Shown: positions 9,120-17,030 of the stretch, one piece after another
Position numbering within the stretch: position 1 is the stretch's first letter
Layout: each line of letters starts with the position of its first letter
Source: Halorubrum salipaludis
Lineage (GTDB): Archaea; Halobacteriota; Halobacteria; Halobacteriales; Haloferacaceae
DNA: 64,000 nucleotides
Direction of reading: 5' to 3'
Assembly (NCBI RefSeq): GCF_002286985.1
Contig: NZ_NSKC01000001.1
Location: 372,001-436,000 of the forward strand
The notes under the pieces: model-generated
Databases searched by the model: none
Told to the model about the DNA's origin: nothing
The model's input: only the letters and a program-made list of their open reading frames with translations
Translations under genes and position numbers: made by a program

Positions 9120-9266
9120 ATGAGCCCCGACATCCCGCTCCGGAACCTACCCACCGACGACGGCTGGCGCGCGCTCGCCGGCGTCGGCGTCGGCTACGCG
9201 ATCGCGACCGGACTGATCTTCGCGCTGCTCTTCGTCGCGCCGTACCTGGTGCTGCGAGCGCTGTAG
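9120..9266 (+). CDS. Small single-helix membrane protein, 48 residues
   Basis: An ORF of 48 codons starts at ATG 9120 and ends with TAG at 9264-9266. The protein has a polar N-terminus with DDGW, then one long hydrophobic segment of about 25 residues (VGYAIATGLIFALLFVAPYL) near the C-terminus. A TATA-like box sits 27 nt upstream and third codon positions are nearly all G or C, both supporting a real gene. It lies alone between the DHH gene and the 3' end of the PAN gene. Function unknown. Confidence 0.65.
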   Translation: MSPDIPLRNLPTDDGWRALAGVGVGYAIATGLIFALLFVAPYLVLRAL

Positions 9267-9356
9267 TGACTGGCGATTAGCGACGAGTTCGAACGACCGG
9301 CGAACGCGCAGAAAATCAAAACCCGGTAACTCGGAGGTCGGGGACGACGGGCCGCG

Positions 9357-10574
9357 TCAGGCGAACGCCAGCGAGTCGTCGGCGCCGGACTCGTCGTCCG
9401 TCTGGAGCTTCTCGTGGGCGCCGAGGAAGTCGTCGAGGGTGACCTCGGTGCGGTCGTCGCGGATCGCGAACATCCCGGCCTCCGTGCAGATGGCCTTGAT
9501 GTCGGCGCCGGAGGCGTCCGGGGTCATCTCGGCGAGCTCGGTGAAGTCGATGTCGCTCGCGAGGTTCATCTTCCGGGTGTGGATCTGGAAGATGATCTCG
9601 CGGCCCTCGGTGTTCGGCTTGGGCACCTCGATGAGGCGGTCGAAGCGGCCCGGGCGGAGGATGGCGGGATCGAGCATGTCGAAGCGGTTGGTCGCGGCGA
9701 TGATCCGGACCTCGCCGCGCTCGTCGAAGCCGTCCATCTCGGAGAGCAGCTGCATCATCGTCCGCTGGACCTCGGCGTCGCCCGAGGTCTTCGAGTCCGT
9801 CCGCTTCGAGGCGATCGCGTCGATCTCGTCGATGAAGAGGACCGCGGGCTGGTTCTCGCGCGCGACCTCGAACAGGTCCCGGACCAGCTTCGCGCCCTCG
9901 CCGATGAACTTGTGGACGAGCTCGGAGCCGGCCATCTTGATGAAGGTGGCGTCCGTCTCGTTGGCGACCGCCTTCGCGAGCATCGTCTTCCCGGTGCCCG
10001 GCGGCCCGTACAGCAGGACGCCGCTCGGCGGCTGGATGCCCACGTCCTCGAACATGTCGGGGTGTTCGAGCGGCATCTCGACGGTCTCGCGAACCTCCTG
10101 CATCTGGTCTTCGAGCCCGCCGATGTCGGCGTACGTGACGTCGGGGGAGTGCTCGACCTGCATCACGCGGGCGCGCACGTCCGTCTCCTTCTCCAGCTTC
10201 TTGACGACGGACAGCGAGTTGTTCACCGCGACCCGGTCGTCCGGGTCGAGCTTCTCGCGCATCTCGGCGGTGATCTCCGTGAGCGCCTCCTGGTTGTTCC
10301 CGTGCTGTTTGATGACGGCGCCGTCGGGCGTGATCTCCTGGACCGTCGCCACGAACAGCGGGGACTGCTTCAGCTTCTTGTTCTCGTGGGTGAGCCGTTC
10401 GAGCTTCTGCTGGTACTTGTTGTTCTCGGCGTTCGCGTCGAGGAGCTTGTCGCGCATCTCCTCGTTTTGGGACTCGAGCTCGTCGAGCTCTTCCTGGAGA
10501 GACTCGATCTTCTCCTGTCTCGACGCCGACCCCTCGTCGTAGGGCAGCTCGACGTCGTCGACGGTGTCTGTCAT
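9357..10574 (-). CDS. pan: Proteasome-activating nucleotidase (PAN), AAA ATPase
   Basis: This 405-residue protein has an N-terminal coiled coil (about residues 14-75) that threads substrates, an OB domain (FVATVQEITPDGAVIKQ), and one AAA module with Walker A GPPGTGKT, Walker B FIDEIDAI, and an Arg-finger region (ILRPGRFDR). PAN hexamers unfold proteins and feed them to the 20S proteasome. The ATG at 10574 is preferred over an upstream in-frame ATG because MTDTVDDVEL matches the usual haloarchaeal PAN start and length. The C-terminus ends SLAFA, so the HbYX gate-opening motif appears as Ala-Phe-Ala with Phe in place of Tyr. The gene is divergent from the winged-helix gene at 10715. Confidence 0.95.
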   Translation of the reverse strand: MTDTVDDVELPYDEGSASRQEKIESLQEELDELESQNEEMRDKLLDANAENNKYQQKLERLTHENKKLKQSPLFVATVQEITPDGAVIKQHGNNQEALTEITAEMREKLDPDDRVAVNNSLSVVKKLEKETDVRARVMQVEHSPDVTYADIGGLEDQMQEVRETVEMPLEHPDMFEDVGIQPPSGVLLYGPPGTGKTMLAKAVANETDATFIKMAGSELVHKFIGEGAKLVRDLFEVARENQPAVLFIDEIDAIASKRTDSKTSGDAEVQRTMMQLLSEMDGFDERGEVRIIAATNRFDMLDPAILRPGRFDRLIEVPKPNTEGREIIFQIHTRKMNLASDIDFTELAEMTPDASGADIKAICTEAGMFAIRDDRTEVTLDDFLGAHEKLQTDDESGADDSLAFA

Positions 10575-10714
10575 TGTGCGTAATAAAGCGTCTCGCGGGT
10601 AAGAGGTTTCGGGTGGGGGAGAGATACCGGGGTGCATGCGTCTACTTGATACCTAGTAGTAATAAAACAGGATAGTAAATATTATCTAACGGCATGAATA
10701 AGGAGGAACCACGC

Positions 10715-10978
10715 ATGAGTGCCACCGACGCCGTCACCGCCGACGAGGACATCACGGATCGCTGGAGCGCCGTCCGAGACCTGCCGCCGAGCGCGAAGCT
10801 CGTCGCGAAGGTCCTCGACTACAACGACACGCTCACGCAGAGCGAGCTGGCCGAGGAGACCCTGCTCCCGCCCCGGACCGTCCGGTACGCGCTCTCGCGG
10901 CTGGAGGAAGAGGACGTCGTCGACTCCCGGTTCTCCTTCGCCGACGCTCGGAAGCGGCTGTACACCCTCTCGGTGTAG
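10715..10978 (+). CDS. Winged-helix (MarR/TrmB-like) DNA-binding protein
   Basis: This 87-residue protein is almost entirely one winged helix-turn-helix: helix 2-turn-helix 3 is LTQSELAEETLLPPRTVRYALSRLE (split here as LTQSELAEETLL and PPRTVRYALSRLE), followed by the wing VVDSRFSFADARKRLYTL. A Shine-Dalgarno AGGAGG at 10701-10706 lies 8 nt before ATG 10715; an earlier in-frame ATG at 10694 would place that SD inside the coding region, so 10715 is chosen. An A/T-rich stretch (about 10660-10685) precedes it and holds the promoter. Small DNA-binding proteins of this type sit next to pan in haloarchaea; target unknown. Confidence 0.8.
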   Translation: MSATDAVTADEDITDRWSAVRDLPPSAKLVAKVLDYNDTLTQSELAEETLLPPRTVRYALSRLEEEDVVDSRFSFADARKRLYTLSV

Positions 10979-11065
10979 ACTCCGGGCCGAAGCCGTCACG
11001 TCCCCCTCGTTTTCTCTCCCTCCGCGGAGCCACCGCTTATCAGCGATAGCGACCCCAGCCCGCCC

Positions 11066-11395
11066 ATGGTCTCGACCGTCGCCGTCAAGCGGGCGCTCTC
11101 CGCGCTGGCGAGCCGCACCGACACCGCGACCCGACCGTCCGTCGCCGTGATCGACGAGGCGGACGCCGCGCGCGCCGACCTCCGGCGGGCCGCGGCGTTC
11201 GTCGACGCCGACGGCCTCGACCGACTGGACGACGCGATCGCCGCCGCCGAGCGCGACGGCGACGAGGCCGTCGCTGAGCGCGGGCGGGAGGCGCGCGCGG
11301 CGTTCCGACGGTTCCGCGAGGCGGCCGCCGACGGCGGCTCGGGCGAGGGTGGCGACGGGCGAGCCGCCGGCGTCGCTGGCGACACCACCGAGTAA
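11066..11395 (+). CDS. Conserved haloarchaeal protein, unknown function
   Basis: This 109-residue Ala/Arg/Asp-rich soluble protein is probably mostly helical (residues about 35-90 form an amphipathic, Arg-rich helix pair). A TATA-like GCTTATCAG (11035-11043) lies 27 nt before the ATG, supporting a leaderless transcript. The C-terminus is a Gly-rich tail. It sits between the winged-helix gene and mre11, and its own promoter argues against an obligate operon with either. I do not recognise a named family. Confidence 0.6.
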   Translation: MVSTVAVKRALSALASRTDTATRPSVAVIDEADAARADLRRAAAFVDADGLDRLDDAIAAAERDGDEAVAERGREARAAFRRFREAAADGGSGEGGDGRAAGVAGDTTE

Positions 11396-11461
11396 CCCGC
11401 CGGACCACTTCCGCCCCGCCCCCGGAACCCCTAAACCCGATACCGGCCAAGACCCGGCCAG

Positions 11462-12796
11462 ATGACACGGGTGATCCACACCGGCGACACCCACGTGGGG
11501 TACGCGCAGTACCACTCGCCGGTCCGACGGCAGGACTTCCTCGACGCGTTCGCGGCCGTGATCGACGACGCGATCGACGGGGAGGTCGACGCGGTGGTCC
11601 ACGCCGGCGACCTCTTCCACGACCGGCGGCCGGAACTCGACGACCTGATGGGAACGATCTCGGTCCTCCGCCGGCTCGACGACGCCGGGATCCCCTTCCT
11701 CGCCGTGGTCGGGAACCACGAGTCGACCCGGGGCGGCCAGTGGCTCGACCTGTTCGAGCGGCTCGGGCTCGCGACGCGGCTCGACGACGAGCCGACCGTC
11801 GTCGGCGACACCTCCTTCTACGGGCTCGATCACGTGCCCGTCTCGCGCCGCGACGACCTCGACTACGCGTTCGCCGAGCACGACGCGGAGTACGCCGCGC
11901 TCGTCGCGCACGGCCTCTTCGAGCCGTTCGGCTACGCGGACTGGGACACGGAGGAGGTGCTCGCGGAGAGCGACGTGGCGTTCGACGCGATGCTCCTCGG
12001 CGACAACCACACCCCGGACTCCGCCGAGGTCGCGGGCACGTGGGTCACGTACCCGGGCTCGACCGAGCGCGCGAGCGCGAGCGAGCGCGAGGGGCGCGGG
12101 TACAACCTCGTCACCTTCGACGCCGACGCCGCCGGCGGCGACGACCGCGTGGAGATCCGGCGACGCGCGCTCGACACCCGCCCGTTCGTCTTCGTTGAGG
12201 CCGACCTCCGCGAGGGCGAGGGCGCGGCGCGGGTGCGCGAGGCGGTCCGCCAGCACGACCTCGACGACGCCGTCGTCCTCGTCGACGTGACCGGCGAGGG
12301 CGATCCCGTCACGCCGGCCGCGATCGAGGAGTTCGCGACCGACCAGGGGGCCCTGATCGCCCGCGTGACCGACCGCCGCGAGGTGGAGACGGACGCCGAG
12401 GTCGACGTGAGCTTCGCGGACCCCGAGGACGCGGTCCGGGAGCGCGTCGAGGAGATGGGGCTCTCGGAGGCCGCGCTCGACGTCGAGGAGGCGGTCCGCG
12501 CCGACACGATCCCCGACACGAACGTCAGGGAGACCGTGAAGCGCCGGATCGAGGAGCGGGTGGACGACCTCGACGACCTCGGCGCGTTTGACCCGGGCGA
12601 GGCCGGAGGCGCGGCCGGCGGCGACGACGCGGGTGACCGGGAAGCCGAGGAGACCGAGTCCGAAGCCGACGACGACAGCGAATCCGGAGGCGCAGACGAC
12701 GAGGTGGCAGACGGCGAAGCGACTGGTGACGGGACCGGCGACGAAACGACCGACGACGAGACCGACGGACAGGTCTCCATGGAGGACTACCTGTGA
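11462..12796 (+). CDS. mre11: DNA double-strand break repair nuclease Mre11
   Basis: This 444-residue protein carries the calcineurin-like phosphoesterase motifs in order: [27 protein letters not shown] and GDNHTP, whose Asp, His and Asn residues bind two Mn2+ ions. Mre11 resects DNA ends together with Rad50. The last 80 residues are an extremely acidic tail (Glu/Asp/Thr/Gly) ending in QVSMEDYL, a common haloarchaeal extension. A TATA-like CTAAACC at 11431-11437 is about 28 nt upstream of the ATG. The stop overlaps the rad50 GTG by 4 nt (GTGA), so the two subunits are translationally coupled. Confidence 0.93.
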   Translation: MTRVIHTGDTHVGYAQYHSPVRRQDFLDAFAAVIDDAIDGEVDAVVHAGDLFHDRRPELDDLMGTISVLRRLDDAGIPFLAVVGNHESTRGGQWLDLFERLGLATRLDDEPTVVGDTSFYGLDHVPVSRRDDLDYAFAEHDAEYAALVAHGLFEPFGYADWDTEEVLAESDVAFDAMLLGDNHTPDSAEVAGTWVTYPGSTERASASEREGRGYNLVTFDADAAGGDDRVEIRRRALDTRPFVFVEADLREGEGAARVREAVRQHDLDDAVVLVDVTGEGDPVTPAAIEEFATDQGALIARVTDRREVETDAEVDVSFADPEDAVRERVEEMGLSEAALDVEEAVRADTIPDTNVRETVKRRIEERVDDLDDLGAFDPGEAGGAAGGDDAGDREAEETESEADDDSESGGADDEVADGEATGDGTGDETTDDETDGQVSMEDYL

Positions 12797-15486
12797 ACTT
12801 CGACCGCATCCGGCTCACGAACTTCAAGCCGTACGGCGACGCCGACCTCCGACTGACCGAGGGCGTCACGGTCATCCACGGGCTCAACGGCAGCGGGAAG
12901 TCCTCGCTGTTGGAGGCCTGCTTCTTCGCGCTCTACGGGTCGAAGGCGCTCGACGGCACCCTCGGAGACGTGATCACGAACGGCGAGGAGGAGACCGAAG
13001 TCGACCTGTGGTTCACCCACGACGGCGTCTCCTACCACGTCGAGCGACGCCTCAAGGAGTACGACGGGCGGATCGACCACCAGTGCACGCTCGAGGCGAC
13101 GGACGGCAGCGACGTGACCCGCGACGGCGCCCGGGCGGTGCGGGAGTTCGTCACCGAGCTCCTCCGGATGGACGCCGAGGCGTTCGTCAACTGCGCGTAC
13201 GTCCGGCAGGGGGAGGTGAACAAGCTGATCAACGCCACGCCGCGCGAGCGACAGGACACGATCGACGACCTGCTCCAGCTCGGGAAGCTCGAGGAGTACC
13301 GCGAGCGCGCCGGCGACGCGCGGCTCGGCGTCGAGGACGTGCTGGAGAACCGCCGCGGGCGGTTCGACCAGCTCGATGACCAGATCGCGGAGAAGGAGGA
13401 AAAGGACCTCCACGACCGGCTCAACGCGCTGGAAAGCGACCTCTCGGAGGTCGAAGACGAGATCGACCGCTACGAGGCGCAGCGGGAGCAGGCGAAGGAG
13501 ACCCGCCAGGCCGCCGCGGAGACGCTGACGACCCACGCGGAGAAACGCGAGCGGCTGGAGTCGGTCGAGTCGGAGATCGACGAGATCGAGGAAGCGATCC
13601 GCGGGACCGAGCGCGAGCGCGACGACCACCGCGACGCGATCCGGGAGGCCCGCGAGCGGATCGCGGAGATAGAGTCCCGAATCGACGAGCGGCTCGACGA
13701 CGCCGGACTCGACGCGGCGAGCGACGAGGCCATCGCGACCCGGCGCGCCGAGCTTGACGACCGGGAGAGCGAGATCCGCGAGGAGCTCGACGACGAGCGG
13801 GTGAGCGCCGAGGCGTTCCGCAACCAGGCGACGAACCTCGCCGGGAAGGCCGACGACCGGATCGAGCGCGCCGCGGAGGTCGAGGCGGAGGCCGACGATC
13901 TCGCCGACGAGGCCGAGGCGGCCGAAGACGGGGCCGAAGAGCGCGAGTCCTCGATCGAGGAGCTCCGCGAGGAGGCCGAGGGCCTGCGCGAGCGGTTCGC
14001 GGCCGCGGACGCCGATGTCGACCGCGACGGCGCGGCGGACGAGCGAGAGGCGCTCCGCGAGCGGCGCGGCGAGGTCCGCGAGCGGATCGCGGAGCTGTCC
14101 GCGGAGCTGAAGAACGCCCGCGAGCGCGTCGAGGAGGCCGAGGAGCTGCTCGCGGCGGGGAAGTGTCCCGAGTGCGGCCAGCCGGTCGAGGACTCCCCGC
14201 ACGCGAGCGGGATCGAGGAGGACCGCGAGCGCGTCGCCGAGCTGGAGACGGAGCTCTCGGACGCCCGGGAGCGCGAGAGCGACCTCGACGACCGGATCGC
14301 GGAGCTGGACGAGCTCGCGAGCGCGGCGGACCGGCTCGACGAGATCGACGAGCGGATCGAGGCCCTCGAAGAGCGGGCCGAAGAGCAGCGCACGGAGGCG
14401 GAGCGGAAGCGGGAGGCGGCGGCGGAGAAGCGCGAGCGGGCCGCCGATCTCCGCGAGGAGGCCGAGGAGACGCGCGAGGTCGCCGCCCAGAAGCGCGAGG
14501 AGGCCGAGGCGGCCGCAGCGCGCGTGGAGGAGCTGGAAGACGCGCTCGCGGGGGTCGAGGACGCGCGGGAGGCGGTGACCGCGATCGAGGAGCGACTATC
14601 GGCGATCGCGGACGCGGAAGACGATATCGAACGGCGCCGCGAGAAGCGGGAGAATCTGGCGGAGGTGAACGACGAGCGGCGCGACCGGCTGGCCGACAAG
14701 CGCGAGCGGCGCGACGATCTCGCCGACGCCGTCGACGAGGACGCGGTCGAGGAGGCGAGAGCGAAGAAGGAGCGGGCCGAGGAGTATCTCGAGAAAGTCG
14801 AGGACGAGCTCGACCGGCTCGCGGAGCGGCAGACGGAGCTCCAGAACGCGATCGGGGGAGTCAACGGCGAGATCCGGGAGTTAGAGAACCTCCGCGAAGA
14901 GCGAGACGAGCTGGCCGATACGGTCGCGGCGCTCGAAGACCTCCACGAGGAGACGAGCGAGCTGGAGGCGATGTACGGCGATCTCCGGGCGGAGCTCCGC
15001 CAGCGCAACGTCGCCGAGCTGGAGCGCACCCTCAACGAGACGTTCGAGCTCGTCTACGGCAACGATGCCTACTCGCACATCGAGCTCGACGGCGAGTACG
15101 TCCTCACCGTCTACCAGAAGGACGGCGAGCCGCTCGACCCCGAGCAGCTCTCCGGCGGCGAGCGCGCCCTGTTCAACCTCTCGCTGCGGTGTGCGATCTA
15201 CCGGCTGCTCTCCGAGGGGATCGAGGGCGCGGCGCCGACCCCGCCGCTCATCCTCGACGAGCCGACCGTCTTCCTCGACTCGGGCCACGTCTCCCGGCTC
15301 GTCCGGCTCGTCGAGGAGATGCGCGGGTTCGGCGTGCGCCAGATCCTCATCGTCAGCCACGACGACGAGCTGGTGGGCGCGGCCGACGAGCTGGTGACCG
15401 TCGAGAAGGACCCGCGCTCGAACCGGTCGACGGTGCGTCGGGAGGACGCCGCCGCGCTCGACGTCGCTGAACTCGCCGACGACTGA
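12793..15486 (+). CDS. rad50: DNA double-strand break repair ATPase Rad50
   Basis: This 897-residue SMC-like protein has an N-terminal ATPase half with Walker [10 protein letters not shown], a Q-loop region ([13 protein letters not shown]), two long Glu/Arg-rich coiled-coil arms, a zinc hook CPECGQ with Cys458 and Cys461 at the apex, and a C-terminal half with ABC signature [13 protein letters not shown], Walker [13 protein letters not shown] and the H-loop IVSHDDEL. It clamps DNA and regulates Mre11. Length and layout are as usual for archaeal Rad50. It starts at GTG inside the mre11 stop. Confidence 0.95.
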   Translation: MNFDRIRLTNFKPYGDADLRLTEGVTVIHGLNGSGKSSLLEACFFALYGSKALDGTLGDVITNGEEETEVDLWFTHDGVSYHVERRLKEYDGRIDHQCTLEATDGSDVTRDGARAVREFVTELLRMDAEAFVNCAYVRQGEVNKLINATPRERQDTIDDLLQLGKLEEYRERAGDARLGVEDVLENRRGRFDQLDDQIAEKEEKDLHDRLNALESDLSEVEDEIDRYEAQREQAKETRQAAAETLTTHAEKRERLESVESEIDEIEEAIRGTERERDDHRDAIREARERIAEIESRIDERLDDAGLDAASDEAIATRRAELDDRESEIREELDDERVSAEAFRNQATNLAGKADDRIERAAEVEAEADDLADEAEAAEDGAEERESSIEELREEAEGLRERFAAADADVDRDGAADEREALRERRGEVRERIAELSAELKNARERVEEAEELLAAGKCPECGQPVEDSPHASGIEEDRERVAELETELSDARERESDLDDRIAELDELASAADRLDEIDERIEALEERAEEQRTEAERKREAAAEKRERAADLREEAEETREVAAQKREEAEAAAARVEELEDALAGVEDAREAVTAIEERLSAIADAEDDIERRREKRENLAEVNDERRDRLADKRERRDDLADAVDEDAVEEARAKKERAEEYLEKVEDELDRLAERQTELQNAIGGVNGEIRELENLREERDELADTVAALEDLHEETSELEAMYGDLRAELRQRNVAELERTLNETFELVYGNDAYSHIELDGEYVLTVYQKDGEPLDPEQLSGGERALFNLSLRCAIYRLLSEGIEGAAPTPPLILDEPTVFLDSGHVSRLVRLVEEMRGFGVRQILIVSHDDELVGAADELVTVEKDPRSNRSTVRREDAAALDVAELADD

Positions 15487-15539
15487 TCGGGCGACCGCTT
15501 CACCGGCGCCATTTGTGGACCCGACAGTCCGCGTCGGCG

Positions 15540-15720
15540 CGCCCGCGAGGTCGCCGGCGGCTCTGCCGCCGGCTGCCAGAGAATCTCCGATTCTCGCTGG
15601 AGTCGGTCGCCTGGAGCAACGCGGAAGGCGACCGACGAGGATGGGGAGGCGCGAGGCACACGCTCGGTAGATTGGGGGTGTGAGATGCGAAGGGCCGCGA
15701 AGACTGCGGAGCGCGCTTAC
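15540..15720. repeat. Decayed copy (C) of the dispersed structured repeat
   Basis: The stretch between the convergent ends of rad50 and the next gene shares hairpins and spacer motifs with the two full copies at 26813-27182 and 53645-54044. It has a perfect hairpin at 15553-15573 (9-bp stem, 3-nt loop), a second at 15579-15595 (7-bp stem, 3-nt loop), a third long stem at 15603-15636 flanking GGAGCAACGCGG, and then GAGGATGGGGAGGCGCGAGG (15637-15656). The distal half with the CAAAGGGGC and GGGGCTTTG arms is missing or unrecognisable. Confidence 0.7.
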
Positions 15721-15727
15721 TGCCCAA

Positions 15728-16168
15728 TTACTCGCCGTCTGTAGTCCCGGCACGCAACAGCTCCATCGCGTCGACCGCGACCGGAGTCGCCTCGTAGCCG
15801 CGCCGCCCCGCGACATCGACCTCGTCGATCAGGCCGGCGGCCCGGAACTCGGTGATCGCGCCGTGGATGTCGGACTCGCACATGTCGGTCGCGTCGAGGA
15901 GGTCGATCGCGGCGATCGGCCCCTCGTCGACGACCACGGCGAGGAGGCCGAGCGACCGGTCGTCGCGGACCGCGCCGAGGGTCCGGCGGACCGGCGCCGG
16001 AACCCCCGAGGCCGCGGTCGCGAGCGGCGACTCGCCGTCGACGACCGAGAGCTCCTCGTTGTCGACGTACCGCTCCTCGCCGGTGGCCGGATCGCGCACC
16101 CGACTCGACTCCGCGGAGCGTTTCACGAGGAGGTACGTCTCGCCGGCCGCGTCACGAACCGTCTGCAT
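15728..16168 (-). CDS. Conserved haloarchaeal protein with winged-helix-like C-terminus (DUF7346-type)
   Basis: This 146-residue protein starts MQTVRDAAGETYLLVKRS and has an N-terminal beta-rich part that contains RDPATGEERYV. Residues about 85-140 read as a winged helix (LLAVVVDEGPIAAIDLLDA, then DIHGAITEFRAAGLIDEVD and a short wing). It is encoded convergently with rad50 and follows the membrane protein gene at 16654 by 27 nt, so those two likely form an operon. The family number is recalled, not searched; role unknown, possibly DNA-associated. Confidence 0.65.
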   Translation of the reverse strand: MQTVRDAAGETYLLVKRSAESSRVRDPATGEERYVDNEELSVVDGESPLATAASGVPAPVRRTLGAVRDDRSLGLLAVVVDEGPIAAIDLLDATDMCESDIHGAITEFRAAGLIDEVDVAGRRGYEATPVAVDAMELLRAGTTDGE

Positions 16169-16195
16169 GGATCGGAGAGAGCGGTCGCGGGGCCA

Positions 16196-16654
16196 TTACG
16201 CTTCCGGGGGCTCGGCGTCGGACTCGGGGTCGGCGTCGGACTCAGGGTCGTCGGGTCCGGCTTCGGCGGCGGAGGACGATTCGTCCCCGTCGTCGTCGGA
16301 ATCCGACTCCTCGTCGTCCCGCGATCGCTCCCACGACCGATACGTCTGGTAGGTCCGGACACCCGCGAGGAGGCCGGCGACGAACAGGGCCGGACCGAGT
16401 CGCGACCGGCCTTCGAAGAACCACAGCATCGGGCCGAGCGCGACGAGGAGCACGGCGGCGTTGGCGTAGATGACCGCGACGACGAACGCGCGGAGCGTCC
16501 CCGAGTCGACGTCGCTCGCGCCCTCGAAGTCGCCGTCGTCGTCGAACCGCTTCACCGAGGGCGCCTTCGGGATGTCGGGCGTCATCTCCCGCTCGGCGTC
16601 GGAGCTCTCGCCGACGGAGATCTCGCCCTCGTCGTCCTCGTCGAGGCTGAACAC
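16196..16654 (-). CDS. Two-helix membrane protein with acidic tails (DUF7322-type)
   Basis: This 152-residue protein starts at GTG 16654 (MFSLDEDDEG). An acidic cytoplasmic N-terminus of about 55 residues is followed by two membrane helices (AFVVAVIYANAAVLLVALGP and LGPALFVAGLLAGV) and a strongly acidic Ser/Asp/Glu tail. Longer upstream extensions are Arg-rich and look non-coding. It precedes the DUF7346-type gene on the same strand with a 27-nt gap. Function unknown. Confidence 0.65.
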   Translation of the reverse strand: MFSLDEDDEGEISVGESSDAEREMTPDIPKAPSVKRFDDDGDFEGASDVDSGTLRAFVVAVIYANAAVLLVALGPMLWFFEGRSRLGPALFVAGLLAGVRTYQTYRSWERSRDDEESDSDDDGDESSSAAEAGPDDPESDADPESDAEPPEA

Positions 16655-16755
16655 GCCCGCACGTACGAGGGGGCGGGGCAAAGGGGTTCCGTCCCGCCCG
16701 ATCCGCGAGCGGCGGCTACGGAGCTGCGGGAAACGGAACGGAAGGAACCGCCGCC

Positions 16756-16929
16756 TCAGAGCGCGTCGGCGAGCCGCACCGTTCGGCTCGCCTCGACCCA
16801 CGCGAGGGGGTTCGCGGCGTCGAAAAGCACCACGTTCCCGTCGTCTTCGTACACCTCCACCTCGGCGTCGACCTCGTCGCGATCGGCCGGGCGAGCCACC
16901 TGGGGTTCGGAACGTGGGTCCGAAGGCAT
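16756..16929 (-). CDS. Small conserved haloarchaeal protein (DUF7331-type), 57 residues
   Basis: The sequence MPSDPRSEPQ...VEVYEDDGNVVLFDAANPLAWVEASRTV has the YDAxNPLAWV-like core that I recall from a haloarchaeal small-protein family. ATG 16929 is chosen over an upstream ATG at 16953 because conservation is expected from MPSD onward. It sits in the 376-nt gap between the membrane protein gene and the divergent polB gene. Function unknown. Confidence 0.6.
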   Translation of the reverse strand: MPSDPRSEPQVARPADRDEVDAEVEVYEDDGNVVLFDAANPLAWVEASRTVRLADAL

Positions 16930-17000
16930 GGACCGTGGTAAGTCATCACACATTATATGCCTTTCCGTGGCGGGAGACCTCGCCGCACCCGAAAGCCGAG

Positions 17001-17008
17001 TTTTTTAG
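17001..17008 (+). promoter_or_regulatory. TATA-like box of polB
   Basis: TTTTTTAG is centred about 26 nt before the ATG at 17031, giving a leaderless transcript and supporting that start. Confidence 0.6.
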
Positions 17009-17030
17009 CCGGGTGCGCCGAAGCACTGGT

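Noticed and set aside
10694-10714. Earlier ATG for the winged-helix gene
   Set aside because: The Shine-Dalgarno AGGAGG at 10701-10706 would lie inside the coding sequence; ATG 10715 has correct spacing.
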